Shown here: one piece after another, positions 1 through 6,946 of the stretch
How positions within the stretch are numbered: position 1 is the stretch's first letter
Layout of the letters: the number at the start of each line of letters is the position of its first letter
NCBI GenBank assembly: GCA_910588595.1
Contig: CAJUQU010000083.1
Span: 1 to 13,826 of the forward strand
Direction of reading: 5' to 3'
Length of the DNA stretch: 13,826 bases
Origin: an uncultured Lachnospiraceae bacterium
GTDB taxonomy: Bacteria > Bacillota_A > Clostridia > Lachnospirales > Lachnospiraceae
Translations under genes and position numbers: made by a program
The notes under the pieces: generated by a model
Databases searched by the model: none
Told to the model about the DNA's origin: nothing
What the model saw: the letters and a program-made list of their open reading frames with translations, nothing else

Positions 1-22
1 CAGACGTGTGCTCTTCCGATCT
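1..22 (+). other. Illumina TruSeq adapter remnant (not biological)
   Basis: The first 22 bases, starting CAGACGTGTGCTC and ending TTCCGATCT, are identical to the 3' end of the standard Illumina TruSeq read-2 adapter as I remember it. Genuine dihydroorotase coding sequence begins at base 23 with no transition. This marks an untrimmed library adapter at a contig end, so these bases should not be translated or used in searches. Confidence 0.97.
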
Positions 23-888
23 GCCTCCTGCGTCAGACTAAAATGATGCGGCGTCGCCTCCGCGTGAATGTTGTTCATGCCAATGGCATATTCGCTGCCA
101 TTACCTTGCACTGCCGCTTTCTTTTTCGCCTGTCTGACAAGCTCCACACCTTCTTTTGTACTGATATGCTGGATATTCAAAATAGCACCTGTTCTCAATG
201 CGATCTCCAGATCACGCTCGATCAGCGATATCTCTGCCTCCCTCGGTGAGCCGCCGATCCCGTAGTACTTTGACGCTTTTCCCCTGTTTACACCGTTGTT
301 TGCAATCAATGCGGGATCTTCTTCGTGAAGGCTGATCGGTACTTTTAACAACGCCGCGCTCATCATGGCACGCTCGATCAATTCCGTATCCATGATCGGA
401 ATGCCATCATCCGTAAAACCCACTGCCCCTTTCGCCAGCATCATCTCCATATCTGTCAGTTCTTTCCCCGCCATCCCTTTGGTCACAGTGGCACAGGTGT
501 ATATCCTTAAATCTGTCTTTTTCCCTTTTTCGATCACGTATGTCAGTGTATCAATGTTGTCTACAGCGGGCTTCGTGTTCGCCATCAGGACCACGCTCGT
601 AAATCCACCCTTGAGTGCTGCCCTGGCACCCGTCTCGATGTCCTCCTTGTGCGTGAAGCCCGGGTCTCGGAAATGCACATGTACATCCACCAGCCCTGGT
701 GCCACAACACATCCTGACGCGTCGATCACCTCGCAGTCCGCAGCGGATCCGCCATTGTACATTTTCAGATCATTCTCTGTTATCTCTTTTGCAATGCTCA
801 AAATCATCCCGTCCTTCACCAGAATGTCTGACGGCTGCTCTATTTTGTTTTTCGGATCAACGACCATACCGTTTTTGATCAACATCAT
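23..888 (-). CDS. pyrC: Dihydroorotase, class I (C-terminus missing at contig end)
   Basis: Cytosolic zinc amidohydrolase that interconverts N-carbamoyl-aspartate and dihydroorotate, the third step of de novo pyrimidine synthesis. The frame is open from ATG at 888 to the adapter, giving 288 complete codons of the roughly 425 expected. Visible family marks are the metal-binding HVH at residues 70-72 in DVHVHFRDP, MANT at 102-105 (substrate binding), GFTDDG at 157-162 (the Asp that replaces the carbamylated Lys in class I enzymes), SLHEED near 186-191 with H188, QHIST at 240-244 with H241, and EATPHHF at 277-283. The catalytic Asp region and C-terminal barrel strands are lost. About 10-15 extra residues (VQGNGSEYAIGMNN) sit just before the EATPHHF segment compared with typical members. 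A second ATG follows immediately at 885; a GGAAGAGGGG purine stretch lies about 10 nt upstream of 888. Family assignment is secure; the truncation is an assembly effect. Confidence 0.95.
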
Positions 889-1038
889 CTCTTTGTACCC
901 CTCTTCCAATTCCTCACATCATAGATCTGCAGTGCACACTCAGAAACCGACCCGTCTTCGCGCGATCAAGATGCCAGACAGCAAATTGTCCGAAACTTAC
1001 GATCTGATATATTACGTTTATGCACTGCCACTGTTATC
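889..1038 (-). promoter_or_regulatory. Long, possibly structured 5' leader of pyrC
   Basis: About 150 nt separate the predicted transcription start from the pyrC ATG. Near its 5' end GCAGTGCA (complement of 1021-1028) can pair perfectly with TGCACTGC (complement of 929-936), enclosing about 90 nt. Inside, GGACA and TGTCT can form a short hairpin with an ATTTGC loop. I see no PyrR-type binding loop and no clear T-tract terminator. A pyrimidine-responsive role is only suggested by the position. Confidence 0.35.
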
Positions 1039-1044
1039 GTGGAC

Positions 1045-1053
1045 ATTATACCA
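1045..1053 (-). promoter_or_regulatory. Extended -10 promoter for pyrC
   Basis: On the minus strand TGG-TATAAT is a perfect -10 hexamer with the TGn extension. It lies just past the stop codon of the upstream lipoprotein gene. No good -35 hexamer is visible 17 nt upstream, as is usual for extended -10 promoters. It would start a transcript near 1038. Confidence 0.7.
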
Positions 1054-1059
1054 TATATT

Positions 1060-1524
1060 TTACTTAAATTCTATCATCTTATCCGCAATATTCTCAGTCT
1101 TTACCACGATATACGGACGTGTCGGCGTCTTCGTCACATTCTCTGCCTTTCCCGGTCCGATCAGCGTCGTGTCAATGACCAGCGTATCCTCCGTCTCATA
1201 AAATGCGTTGACACTGATACTGTACCCGCCGCTAGGCTGCTCGCCGTATCCGACTGCTATGTAGAGCTCCTCCCCCAATGTGTAGCTGATCTGGAATGGG
1301 TCCGCATACTTCTCCGCTATGATATCTTTTAGTGAATCCGGCTGCTGGTCTTCCCCGACCACCGTGAAATCAATATCTTTGATCTTATCTTCTGGTATTT
1401 CCTCCTTCTCACTACAGCCAATTGTCCCCAGAACCAGAAACGCAGTCAATATTGCAAATACGACCCCTCTCTTCCATTTCTTCCTTCTCCTCATCAAATG
1501 CAGCAAATTCATAAATGTATCCAT
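1060..1524 (-). CDS. Small lipoprotein with PrcB C-terminal-like domain
   Basis: A 154-residue exported protein of unknown physiological role. The start at 1524 is chosen because a perfect AGGAGG lies 5 nt upstream; an ATG 18 bp further up has no such site. The N-terminus is basic (MRRRKKWKR, residues 11-19), followed by a hydrophobic stretch at 20-36 and Cys37 in LGTIGC. This fits a lipoprotein signal, although Thr at -3 is not ideal. After a charged linker, residues about 77-142 contain the hallmarks of the PrcB C-terminal family: a GYGEQPSGGYSISV segment (92-105) and TPTRPYIVVK (133-142). In PrcB the domain belongs to a protein that associates with the PrtP surface protease; whether it acts with a protease here is unknown. 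The gene reads towards pyrC, but pyrC has its own promoter. It is divergent from the acyltransferase gene. Confidence 0.8.
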   Translation of the reverse strand: MDTFMNLLHLMRRRKKWKRGVVFAILTAFLVLGTIGCSEKEEIPEDKIKDIDFTVVGEDQQPDSLKDIIAEKYADPFQISYTLGEELYIAVGYGEQPSGGYSISVNAFYETEDTLVIDTTLIGPGKAENVTKTPTRPYIVVKTENIADKMIEFK

Positions 1525-1605
1525 TTTTCCTCCTAAAACCAAACGATATCAACGAACTTATTTATCTATAATTATGACTGAATTCAAAAAGATATACGTT
1601 TTCGG

Positions 1606-1634
1606 TTGATTTTACCCGCAAAAATGTATAAGAT
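1606..1634 (+). promoter_or_regulatory. Probable sigma-A promoter of the acyltransferase gene
   Basis: TTGATT (1606-1611) and TAAGAT (1629-1634) are separated by 17 nt, each matching 4 of 6 consensus bases. Placement about 40 bp before the start codon fits. Confidence 0.5.
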
Positions 1635-1674
1635 ATATTATTGGTAGATTAATTTGGAAAGGTATGGTATTTTT

Positions 1675-2409
1675 ATGATTCGATTGATTCTTGTGGCAGG
1701 CTTTGTCATTCTCTTTCTCATACTGAGCATTCCGATCATGCTCGTGGAATGGATCATCGGCAAATATAAACCTGATGTCAAGAGCCGCTCCAGCCTTGCG
1801 ATCGTCAATTGGGCATTCCGCTGCGTCCGCTTTCTGGCAGGCGCAAAAGTGGATTATATCGGTGAGGAAAATATCCCGTCAGACACTCCTGTGCTCTATA
1901 TCGGAAACCACAGAAGCTTTTTTGATGTCGTGCTCACCTACATACGCGTTCCCCGCCCCACGGGCTATATCGCAAAGAAAAGCATGGAAAAAGTCCCTCT
2001 GCTCAATATCTGGATGCGCAACCTCCACTGTCTGTTCCTCGACCGAGAAAATATCAAGGCTGGTATGCAGACCATTCTCGCCGCTATAGACCTGATGAAG
2101 AACGGCAAGTCCATCTGTATCTTTCCCGAGGGAACCAGAAACAAGGAGGAGGGTACACTCCTTCCCTTTCACGAAGGAAGCTTTAAGATTGCCGCAAAAG
2201 CAAACTGCCCGATCGTTCCCATGACGATCAACAACAGTGCCGCCGTCTTTGAAAACCAGTTCCCATGGATTAAAAAAGCACATGTTATTATTGAGTACGG
2301 CAAACCGATCTACATCAAGGAACTTCCCAAGGAACAGCAGAAGAAGCTGGCACCTTATGTGGAGGAGATCATTATGGAGACATATAATAGAAATAAGGAC
2401 AACATATGA
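1675..2409 (+). CDS. plsC: 1-acyl-sn-glycerol-3-phosphate acyltransferase (PlsC family)
   Basis: Membrane-bound acyltransferase that adds the second acyl chain to lysophosphatidic acid, giving phosphatidic acid for phospholipid synthesis. It has 244 residues, normal for the family. The start at ATG 1675 follows GGAAAGG by 12 nt; an in-frame TTG at 1654 lies in front of that site and is less likely. Residues 3-28 are a hydrophobic membrane anchor. The catalytic HX4D motif is NHRSFFD (78-84, H79 and D84). The glycerol-phosphate-binding motif FPEGTR is at 150-155, and VPMTI at 181-185 is the usual fourth block. The family also includes related lysophospholipid acyltransferases, so the exact acceptor is inferred. 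It appears to be a single-gene unit, convergent with murF. Confidence 0.93.
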   Translation: MIRLILVAGFVILFLILSIPIMLVEWIIGKYKPDVKSRSSLAIVNWAFRCVRFLAGAKVDYIGEENIPSDTPVLYIGNHRSFFDVVLTYIRVPRPTGYIAKKSMEKVPLLNIWMRNLHCLFLDRENIKAGMQTILAAIDLMKNGKSICIFPEGTRNKEEGTLLPFHEGSFKIAAKANCPIVPMTINNSAAVFENQFPWIKKAHVIIEYGKPIYIKELPKEQQKKLAPYVEEIIMETYNRNKDNI

Positions 2410-2439
2410 TAAGGAACTGTAGAAAAATAACTGACACAT

Positions 2440-2474
2440 GATCATAAAACAGTCATGCTAACTGTTTTATGATC
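2440..2474. terminator. Perfect 14-bp hairpin between convergent plsC and murF
   Basis: GATCATAAAACAGT (2440-2453) and ACTGTTTTATGATC (2461-2474) form a perfect 14-bp stem with a 7-nt loop. The right arm and loop lie inside the last codons of murF, including its stop. The stem is AT-rich and no immediate T run follows on either strand; on the minus strand a T5 run appears only about 12 nt later. Its position between convergent genes suggests termination or 3'-end protection, but it is not a textbook intrinsic terminator. Confidence 0.5.
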
Positions 2475-3958
2475 TCCTCGAAATGCATCCCGTGAGACGC
2501 TTTGACCAGCACGATATCACCGTCGTGAACGATCTCTCCGATATCCGCAGACAACGTTTCCTTGTTCTCATAATAGTACAGTCTTACAGCCGGATTCTCC
2601 ACACTCCTGGCGCCATCGTACATGTTTCTGCACAATTTCCCCACACAGACTATCACATCGATATCCTTCTGCGCCGCGTAGACACCAACCTCGCGGTGCA
2701 GTGCCGCCTCGTCGGCGCCAAGCTCAAACATATCCCCGAGAATCGCAGCCTTGCGCATCTTCTTATGCCGTCGAGGATGCGCTGTGTCAACTGAATCATC
2801 GCTTGCAGCCGAGATATCTGCCGCATTCGGATCACCTGCCAGATCCATGACATCTGTCATATGAAGCAGATCGATCGCCGCTTTCATCGAGACAGGATTG
2901 GCGTTGTAACAGTCGTCGATCAATATCAGCCTGTCAGTGCGGATCACATGACTCCTGCCTCCTACGGCTTCCACATCACGGATTCCAGCCTGAATCTGTC
3001 TCGGAGACAACCCAAACAACACTCCCACCGTTGTCGCGGCGAGCGCATTGTACAGCATATGCTCACCAGGAAGCGGTATCTGTGCCGCAAAGACAATATC
3101 ATCGCCTGACCCCCTGAGGTGTTTCCTGATATGGATCCGCACCCGGCTGCCCATTAACCCTCTGTTCTCATAATTGTCCGCATAAACTGCACTGTTATCC
3201 CCGCTGCCGAAAAACACAGGAATGCTCCCTTTGACTTCCCTGATCGTGATCAGCCGGTCATCGTCACCATTGAGGCAGATCCGGGCACCTTCCTGCATAA
3301 AATCAAATATCTCTGTCTTGGCTCTTAGGATCCCGTCCCTTGTCCCGAGATTTTCAAGGTGGCACTGTCCGATATTCGTGATCAGGCACACATCCGGTCT
3401 TGCGATCTTACTCAGTCTGTGCATCTCGCCAAAATCACTAATCCCCATCTCCAGGACTGCGATCTCACAATCTTCACGGATCTGGAGCACTGTCAGCGGA
3501 AGTCCTATTTCGTTGTTAAAATTCCCTTCTGTCTTCAATACGCGGAAACCTTTTGACAATACACTTGCCACAAATTCCTTCGTGCTGGTCTTTCCGACAC
3601 TCCCCGTGATGCCTACCACTTTGATGTCAAGCTGTCTTCGGTAATACTCCGCCACATCCTTTAACGCCTGAAAACTGTCCTCCACGAGGATGTAAGCCCC
3701 CTTTGGATCTCTTGGCGCTTTCTCACAGATCACACCAAGTGCACCGGCATCAAAAACCTGATCGATAAAGCTGTGCCCGTCAACACGCTCACCGCGCGTC
3801 GCGATAAAGATGTAATCTTTTCCCACCTTACGGGAGTCGATCACGACACCCGCTGCACACCTCCTGGCAATGTCCACATCGCAGGTTTCCGGCTGCACCT
3901 CTATGTGAAGCGTTCCCTTCACTGCCTCCGCGATATTTTTCAGTGTCATATTTTTCAT
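2453..3958 (-). CDS. murF: UDP-N-acetylmuramoyl-tripeptide--D-alanyl-D-alanine ligase
   Basis: Cytosolic ATP-dependent ligase that adds D-Ala-D-Ala to the UDP-MurNAc-tripeptide, the last soluble step of peptidoglycan precursor synthesis. It has 501 residues against about 450 usual. The start at 3958 follows GGAGG by 6 nt. The N-terminal substrate domain (1-110) has GVVIDSRKV at 37-45. The ATP loop is GITGSVGKTS (116-125), followed by EGNFNNEIGLP (144-154), LEMGIS (169-174) and TNIGQCHLE (194-202). The C-terminal domain carries IDDCYNANP (347-355), ILGDMFELG (406-414) and KASHGMHFEEI (486-496). Between CYNANP and ILGDM lies an extra acidic then basic stretch of roughly 30 residues (about 370-402) that most MurF proteins lack. 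The gene follows ddl, which supplies its dipeptide substrate, but a palindromic repeat separates them. Confidence 0.96.
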   Translation of the reverse strand: MKNMTLKNIAEAVKGTLHIEVQPETCDVDIARRCAAGVVIDSRKVGKDYIFIATRGERVDGHSFIDQVFDAGALGVICEKAPRDPKGAYILVEDSFQALKDVAEYYRRQLDIKVVGITGSVGKTSTKEFVASVLSKGFRVLKTEGNFNNEIGLPLTVLQIREDCEIAVLEMGISDFGEMHRLSKIARPDVCLITNIGQCHLENLGTRDGILRAKTEIFDFMQEGARICLNGDDDRLITIREVKGSIPVFFGSGDNSAVYADNYENRGLMGSRVRIHIRKHLRGSGDDIVFAAQIPLPGEHMLYNALAATTVGVLFGLSPRQIQAGIRDVEAVGGRSHVIRTDRLILIDDCYNANPVSMKAAIDLLHMTDVMDLAGDPNAADISAASDDSVDTAHPRRHKKMRKAAILGDMFELGADEAALHREVGVYAAQKDIDVIVCVGKLCRNMYDGARSVENPAVRLYYYENKETLSADIGEIVHDGDIVLVKASHGMHFEEIIKQLA

Positions 3959-3991
3959 GGCAGCCCTCCATTTATTTGATCATTGTCTATA

Positions 3992-4160
3992 TCTAGTACA
4001 GCATTGCATTAATAATCGAGTAAATACCACCTGCTATCCGCGCCCTCTGCACACCTTCAAAGCTAGACGCAGGGTCCACTACGCCGTCGCTTTGAAGGCG
4101 CACAGATGACACGAATATCAAGCGCTATTTACTTCAATATTAATGCAACGCTGTACTAGA
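3992..4160. repeat. 169-bp palindromic repeat element between ddl and murF
   Basis: The arms 3992-4026 and 4126-4160 form a stem of about 35 bp with three mismatches and one G-U pair; the outermost 11 bp (TCTAGTACAGC) are perfect. A second perfect 10-bp pair, CCTTCAAAGC (4054-4063) and GCTTTGAAGG (4089-4098), is nested inside, with GACG/CGTC beyond it. The whole can fold into one long hairpin on either strand. No reading frame fits inside. The ends are CTAG on both sides, which could be a palindromic 4-bp target duplication or part of the repeat. It resembles a MITE or a dispersed intergenic hairpin repeat. In its place it may reduce or process the ddl-murF transcript. No other feature is visible in the remainder of the 3959-4216 gap. 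Confidence 0.8.
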
Positions 4161-4216
4161 CCATTCAGCATTCTCAAAGCTGCAGTATCAAGTGATACAA
4201 TAGCCTATCCAAACAA

Positions 4217-5254
4217 TTATTTATATTTTTCCACGGAGCTGTCAATGATCCGCTGACACAAATCTTCAAAATTCATACCGACTACTGCCGCCTCCTGCGG
4301 GAGCAGCGATGTCGGCGTCATCCCCGGCAGCGTATTTGCCTCGAGACAATAAAATTGATATTCGTCGTCCATGCGGAAATCCATACGGGCATATGTTTTG
4401 AGCCGCAGTGCCCTGTAAACTGTCTCTGCACAGGACTGCATCGCGCGCGTGACATTGGCGTCCAACTCAGCCGGGCAAGTTTCCACAGTCGCCCCCGCCT
4501 GATACTTATTTTTGTAGTCATAGAAGCCTGCCTTCGGTGCGATCTCTATCACAGGAAGCGCTTTCCCGTCAATGACACCGATCGAGAACTCCCGCCCGTC
4601 TATGTACTGCTCGATGATCACCCGGTCCTCAAATACATACGCCTTTTCCAGCGCTGTGTCAAGCTGATCCCTGTCATCTGCGCGGTATACCCCTACACTG
4701 GAACCACCGCAGTTTACTTTCACGATACAGGGAAAAATATTCCATGTGTCTATCAGCTGCCGCTCGTTTTTACAGATCGTGATCCCCTTCGGCGTCGGTA
4801 TCTTGTATTTGTGAAAGAGCTCCTTTGAAATCGCCTTATCCATGGCAAGTGCGCTGGAGAGATAATCCGTGCCGGTGTACCTGATATCAAGGAGATCAAA
4901 CATCGCCTGGATCTTTCCGTCCTCACCGTTCTGTCCATGGAGCGCCAGAAAAACAATATCCGACTGAGCGCAGATTTTAATGACATTGGGTCCTATAAAA
5001 CAGTCCGGATTCTCCTTTCTAAGTGCCTTGACCGCACTGATATCCGGATTAACTTCTGATATCTTTCCAAATTTCTCACTCCAGTCACGATCCTGGGCAA
5101 AGATATTGCCGGTTTCCCCCTCATAACCGAGGTACACATCCAGAAGCACCGCCTCGTGCCCCTTCTTCCTAAGCGCATGATAGATCATAGACCCTGTAAC
5201 CAGTGACACATCGCGCTCTGTACTGATTCCGCCTGCCAAAATTACGATTCTCAT
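4217..5254 (-). CDS. ddl: D-alanine--D-alanine ligase
   Basis: Cytosolic ATP-grasp enzyme that joins two D-alanines for peptidoglycan precursors. With the start at 5254 the protein is 345 residues and begins MRIVILAGG, as Ddl proteins do. A GTGGGGGA site lies 7 nt upstream; ATGs at 5260 and 5272 are alternatives. Motifs are AGGISTERDVSL (7-18, with the active-site Glu), LHGQNGEDGKIQ (105-116), KVNCGGSSVGV (179-189), EQYIDGREFS (215-224), FYDYKNKY (244-251), ARMDFR (289-294) and EANTLPGMTP (305-314). The tyrosine ending FYDYKNKY is typical of D-Ala-D-Ala ligases, whereas D-Ala-D-lactate ligases usually have Phe there, so a D-lactate product is unlikely. Residues about 41-98 form a longer N-terminal insert than in short Ddl forms. 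The gene starts 36 bp after the GH9-like lipoprotein stop and is probably co-transcribed with it. Confidence 0.95.
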   Translation of the reverse strand: MRIVILAGGISTERDVSLVTGSMIYHALRKKGHEAVLLDVYLGYEGETGNIFAQDRDWSEKFGKISEVNPDISAVKALRKENPDCFIGPNVIKICAQSDIVFLALHGQNGEDGKIQAMFDLLDIRYTGTDYLSSALAMDKAISKELFHKYKIPTPKGITICKNERQLIDTWNIFPCIVKVNCGGSSVGVYRADDRDQLDTALEKAYVFEDRVIIEQYIDGREFSIGVIDGKALPVIEIAPKAGFYDYKNKYQAGATVETCPAELDANVTRAMQSCAETVYRALRLKTYARMDFRMDDEYQFYCLEANTLPGMTPTSLLPQEAAVVGMNFEDLCQRIIDSSVEKYK

Positions 5255-5290
5255 TTTCATTCCCCCACTCATCTCTGTCGCGATAAACGC

Positions 5291-6685
5291 CTATTCCTCT
5301 AATTGAGTGATATTTCCGATCATATCACTCATGCTAAAAAGCATGATACCCTTCCACTCAAAACGCTGCATCTGCGTGCCATCTGCTCCTATATAACTGA
5401 TTCCGCCCTCATTAAGCCCACCCATATATTTTATGGTATTCTCGATAATAACAGTATATTCCTTACTGGGAGTCATATAGTTCACAAAACTCAAGTGAAG
5501 CATATTGGATATACTTTCCTCGACCGTCCTCGTGCCTGTGCCAAAGATACTGTCCTGTTCAACCTCCTCACAGATCGCTTCCACCCGATCGACCATATCC
5601 CTCATAATATATGTGCATAGATCCCTGTCTGTGCCTTTTGCCGCGCTGATATACGCCAGCACACCATAAAAAACAAAACCTTCGCTGGAATAATCCTGTG
5701 TCTTTTCCCGCAGGAACTGCTCTGCGATCGTCTTGTACTCCGCGCTGCCCTCAGCCTTAAACAACTGTGCCGCGGCATAAAAACGTGCCATCTTTTCGCT
5801 GTCAGTCTCACATGGCTGTTGCTCGAGCCAGCTCCACGCAGCATCTGCCGCCTGCTGGTACTCTCTGCTCACATTTGCCTCATAACGCCCAAACATATCC
5901 CGGCTCATTGCCATAATACCGCAAAACGCCGCTGTTGCATTATAATCACCGTACATGCTTCCATCACTTTTCTGTCTGGAACTCAGCCACTTTCCCATGT
6001 ACAACAACTGCGTCACGAGCTGCTGATCCTGCTCTCCCTGATCCAAATGCTGGTATGCCGCCTCAAAAAGCGCCCCGTTACACTGCAGCGCATACATGAC
6101 CTCATGCATCCCGAAGCTCATATCACATACACCTTCCGGACTTTCCTGCATGTTGGAATCAGAAAAATTTTTTAGCATACTCAAAAACAGATTTTCGTAT
6201 ATATCCTCAGCGATCACAAACGGATAAGACTGTCCAACGATATCTGTATGAATATAATAAGTTCCCGCTTCATCGAAGACCGTAAAATCTCCCACACTCA
6301 GAACCTGTCCGCTCAGCGGGTCAACCTCCCCGCGCGGTATGATCCCTGTATAGACCACCTCACCGTCGCTGCTTCGCACGACATCAAACGTCTGCCCATG
6401 ACGATCCCCTGCAAATATCACCTTTTTTTCTCTGCCCGACGCATATCCTGCAACATCAACATAGATGCTCGGTCTGCTCACAGGCAGAACAACCCCATAT
6501 GACGCGAGCACGGAGCCATGATTTCCCTTCTCTGCCAGACCTGGCTGCTGTGCTATGTCTGGCGTTTCCGCCCCGCTTCCCTGGTGTGTGTCCGACTGCT
6601 GTGTATTTTTGTGGTTTCCACAGGAACTTGTCACAAACATTGCTATTAAGATGATGCAGCAAACATAATATTTGCATTTTTTCAT
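5291..6685 (-). CDS. Lipoprotein with cellulase-type Ig domain and degenerate GH9-like domain
   Basis: A 464-residue predicted surface protein. Residues 1-22 are a signal ending in FVTSSC, probably a lipoprotein signal though the lipobox is weak, followed by a polar linker to about 60. Residues about 72-158 match the N-terminal Ig-like domain of family 9 cellulases (IYVDVAGY, VVYTG, PLSG, VGDFTVFDEAGTYYI, YPFVI). The remaining roughly 300 residues look helical, like an (alpha/alpha)6 barrel, but are shorter than the 400-450 of GH9 enzymes. The DAGD motif that carries the catalytic nucleophile/base aspartates is not visible; its place is taken by CDMSFGMHEVMYAL (187-200). The FEWKGIMLFSMS segment near the end may correspond to the acid-bearing C-terminal block. 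A sugar-binding or inactive enzyme is therefore more likely than a cellulase. The start at 6685 has AAAGGGA 10 nt upstream. It leads the ddl unit. Confidence 0.78.
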   Translation of the reverse strand: MKKCKYYVCCIILIAMFVTSSCGNHKNTQQSDTHQGSGAETPDIAQQPGLAEKGNHGSVLASYGVVLPVSRPSIYVDVAGYASGREKKVIFAGDRHGQTFDVVRSSDGEVVYTGIIPRGEVDPLSGQVLSVGDFTVFDEAGTYYIHTDIVGQSYPFVIAEDIYENLFLSMLKNFSDSNMQESPEGVCDMSFGMHEVMYALQCNGALFEAAYQHLDQGEQDQQLVTQLLYMGKWLSSRQKSDGSMYGDYNATAAFCGIMAMSRDMFGRYEANVSREYQQAADAAWSWLEQQPCETDSEKMARFYAAAQLFKAEGSAEYKTIAEQFLREKTQDYSSEGFVFYGVLAYISAAKGTDRDLCTYIMRDMVDRVEAICEEVEQDSIFGTGTRTVEESISNMLHLSFVNYMTPSKEYTVIIENTIKYMGGLNEGGISYIGADGTQMQRFEWKGIMLFSMSDMIGNITQLEE

Positions 6686-6731
6686 TTTTCAACAGTCCCT
6701 TTTACTGCATTTTACTTCGTTCCATCTCATT

Positions 6732-6760
6732 ATTCTACACGTATTTTTCTAACAAGTAAA
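6732..6760 (-). promoter_or_regulatory. Promoter of the GH9-like lipoprotein-ddl unit
   Basis: On the minus strand TTTACT (complement of 6755-6760) and TAGAAT (complement of 6732-6737) are spaced by exactly 17 nt, matching 4/6 and 5/6 of consensus. The start codon lies about 45 bp downstream. Confidence 0.65.
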
Positions 6761-6770
6761 GCATTTACTT
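6754..6770. promoter_or_regulatory. Operator-like palindrome over the -35 box
   Basis: AAGTAAA (6754-6760) and TTTACTT (6764-6770) are a perfect 7-bp inverted repeat around GCA. It covers the -35 hexamer of the lipoprotein-ddl promoter, the place where a dimeric regulator could block or aid RNA polymerase. The protein is not identifiable from the sequence, and AT-rich chance palindromes occur. Confidence 0.35.
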
Positions 6771-6789
6771 ATGAAATCCCTTTAAATTC

Positions 6790-6946
6790 GTAACAGTTCA
6801 ACCTTGGCTTCCTGTTACAAGCATCAAGCCATGCAAAAACCGCTTCGCGGATGTCAAAGCCACGTACCGTGGCTTGATGCATCTAGGCCACTATGCTTTC
6901 TCACTGACTTCGCAGCGCAGTGCGAAGTCCTGGGCTGAACTGTTAC
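6790..6946. mobile_element. 157-bp MITE-like element with 8-bp target duplication
   Basis: The ends are perfect 11-bp inverted repeats, GTAACAGTTCA (6790-6800) and TGAACTGTTAC (6936-6946). They are flanked directly by the 8-bp direct repeats TTAAATTC at 6782-6789 and 6947-6954, as expected of a target-site duplication. The inside is packed with hairpins: GCATCAAGCC/GGCTTGATGC (6821-6830, 6871-6880), CCGC-TTC-GCGG (6840-6850), AAGCCACG-TAC-CGTGGCTT (6857-6875) and GACTTCGCA/TGCGAAGTC (6906-6914, 6921-6929). A further CTGTTAC sits at 6812-6818. There is no coding frame, so it would depend on a transposase elsewhere. It lies between ylmH and the GH9-like gene promoter and may insulate them. Apart from this element and the promoter, the 6686-7011 gap shows nothing else. 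Confidence 0.8.

Noticed and set aside
889..1038. PyrR attenuator in the pyrC leader
   Set aside because: No match to the PyrR binding loop and no terminator/antiterminator pair could be seen.
365..1201. 278-codon open frame on the plus strand
   Set aside because: It is antisense to pyrC, which has clear family motifs. The frame has no ribosome binding site and an unlikely composition.
4217..5254. D-alanine--D-lactate ligase (vancomycin-resistance type)
   Set aside because: The FYDYKNKY motif ends in Tyr as in D-Ala-D-Ala ligases, and no vanH or vanX-like genes are nearby.
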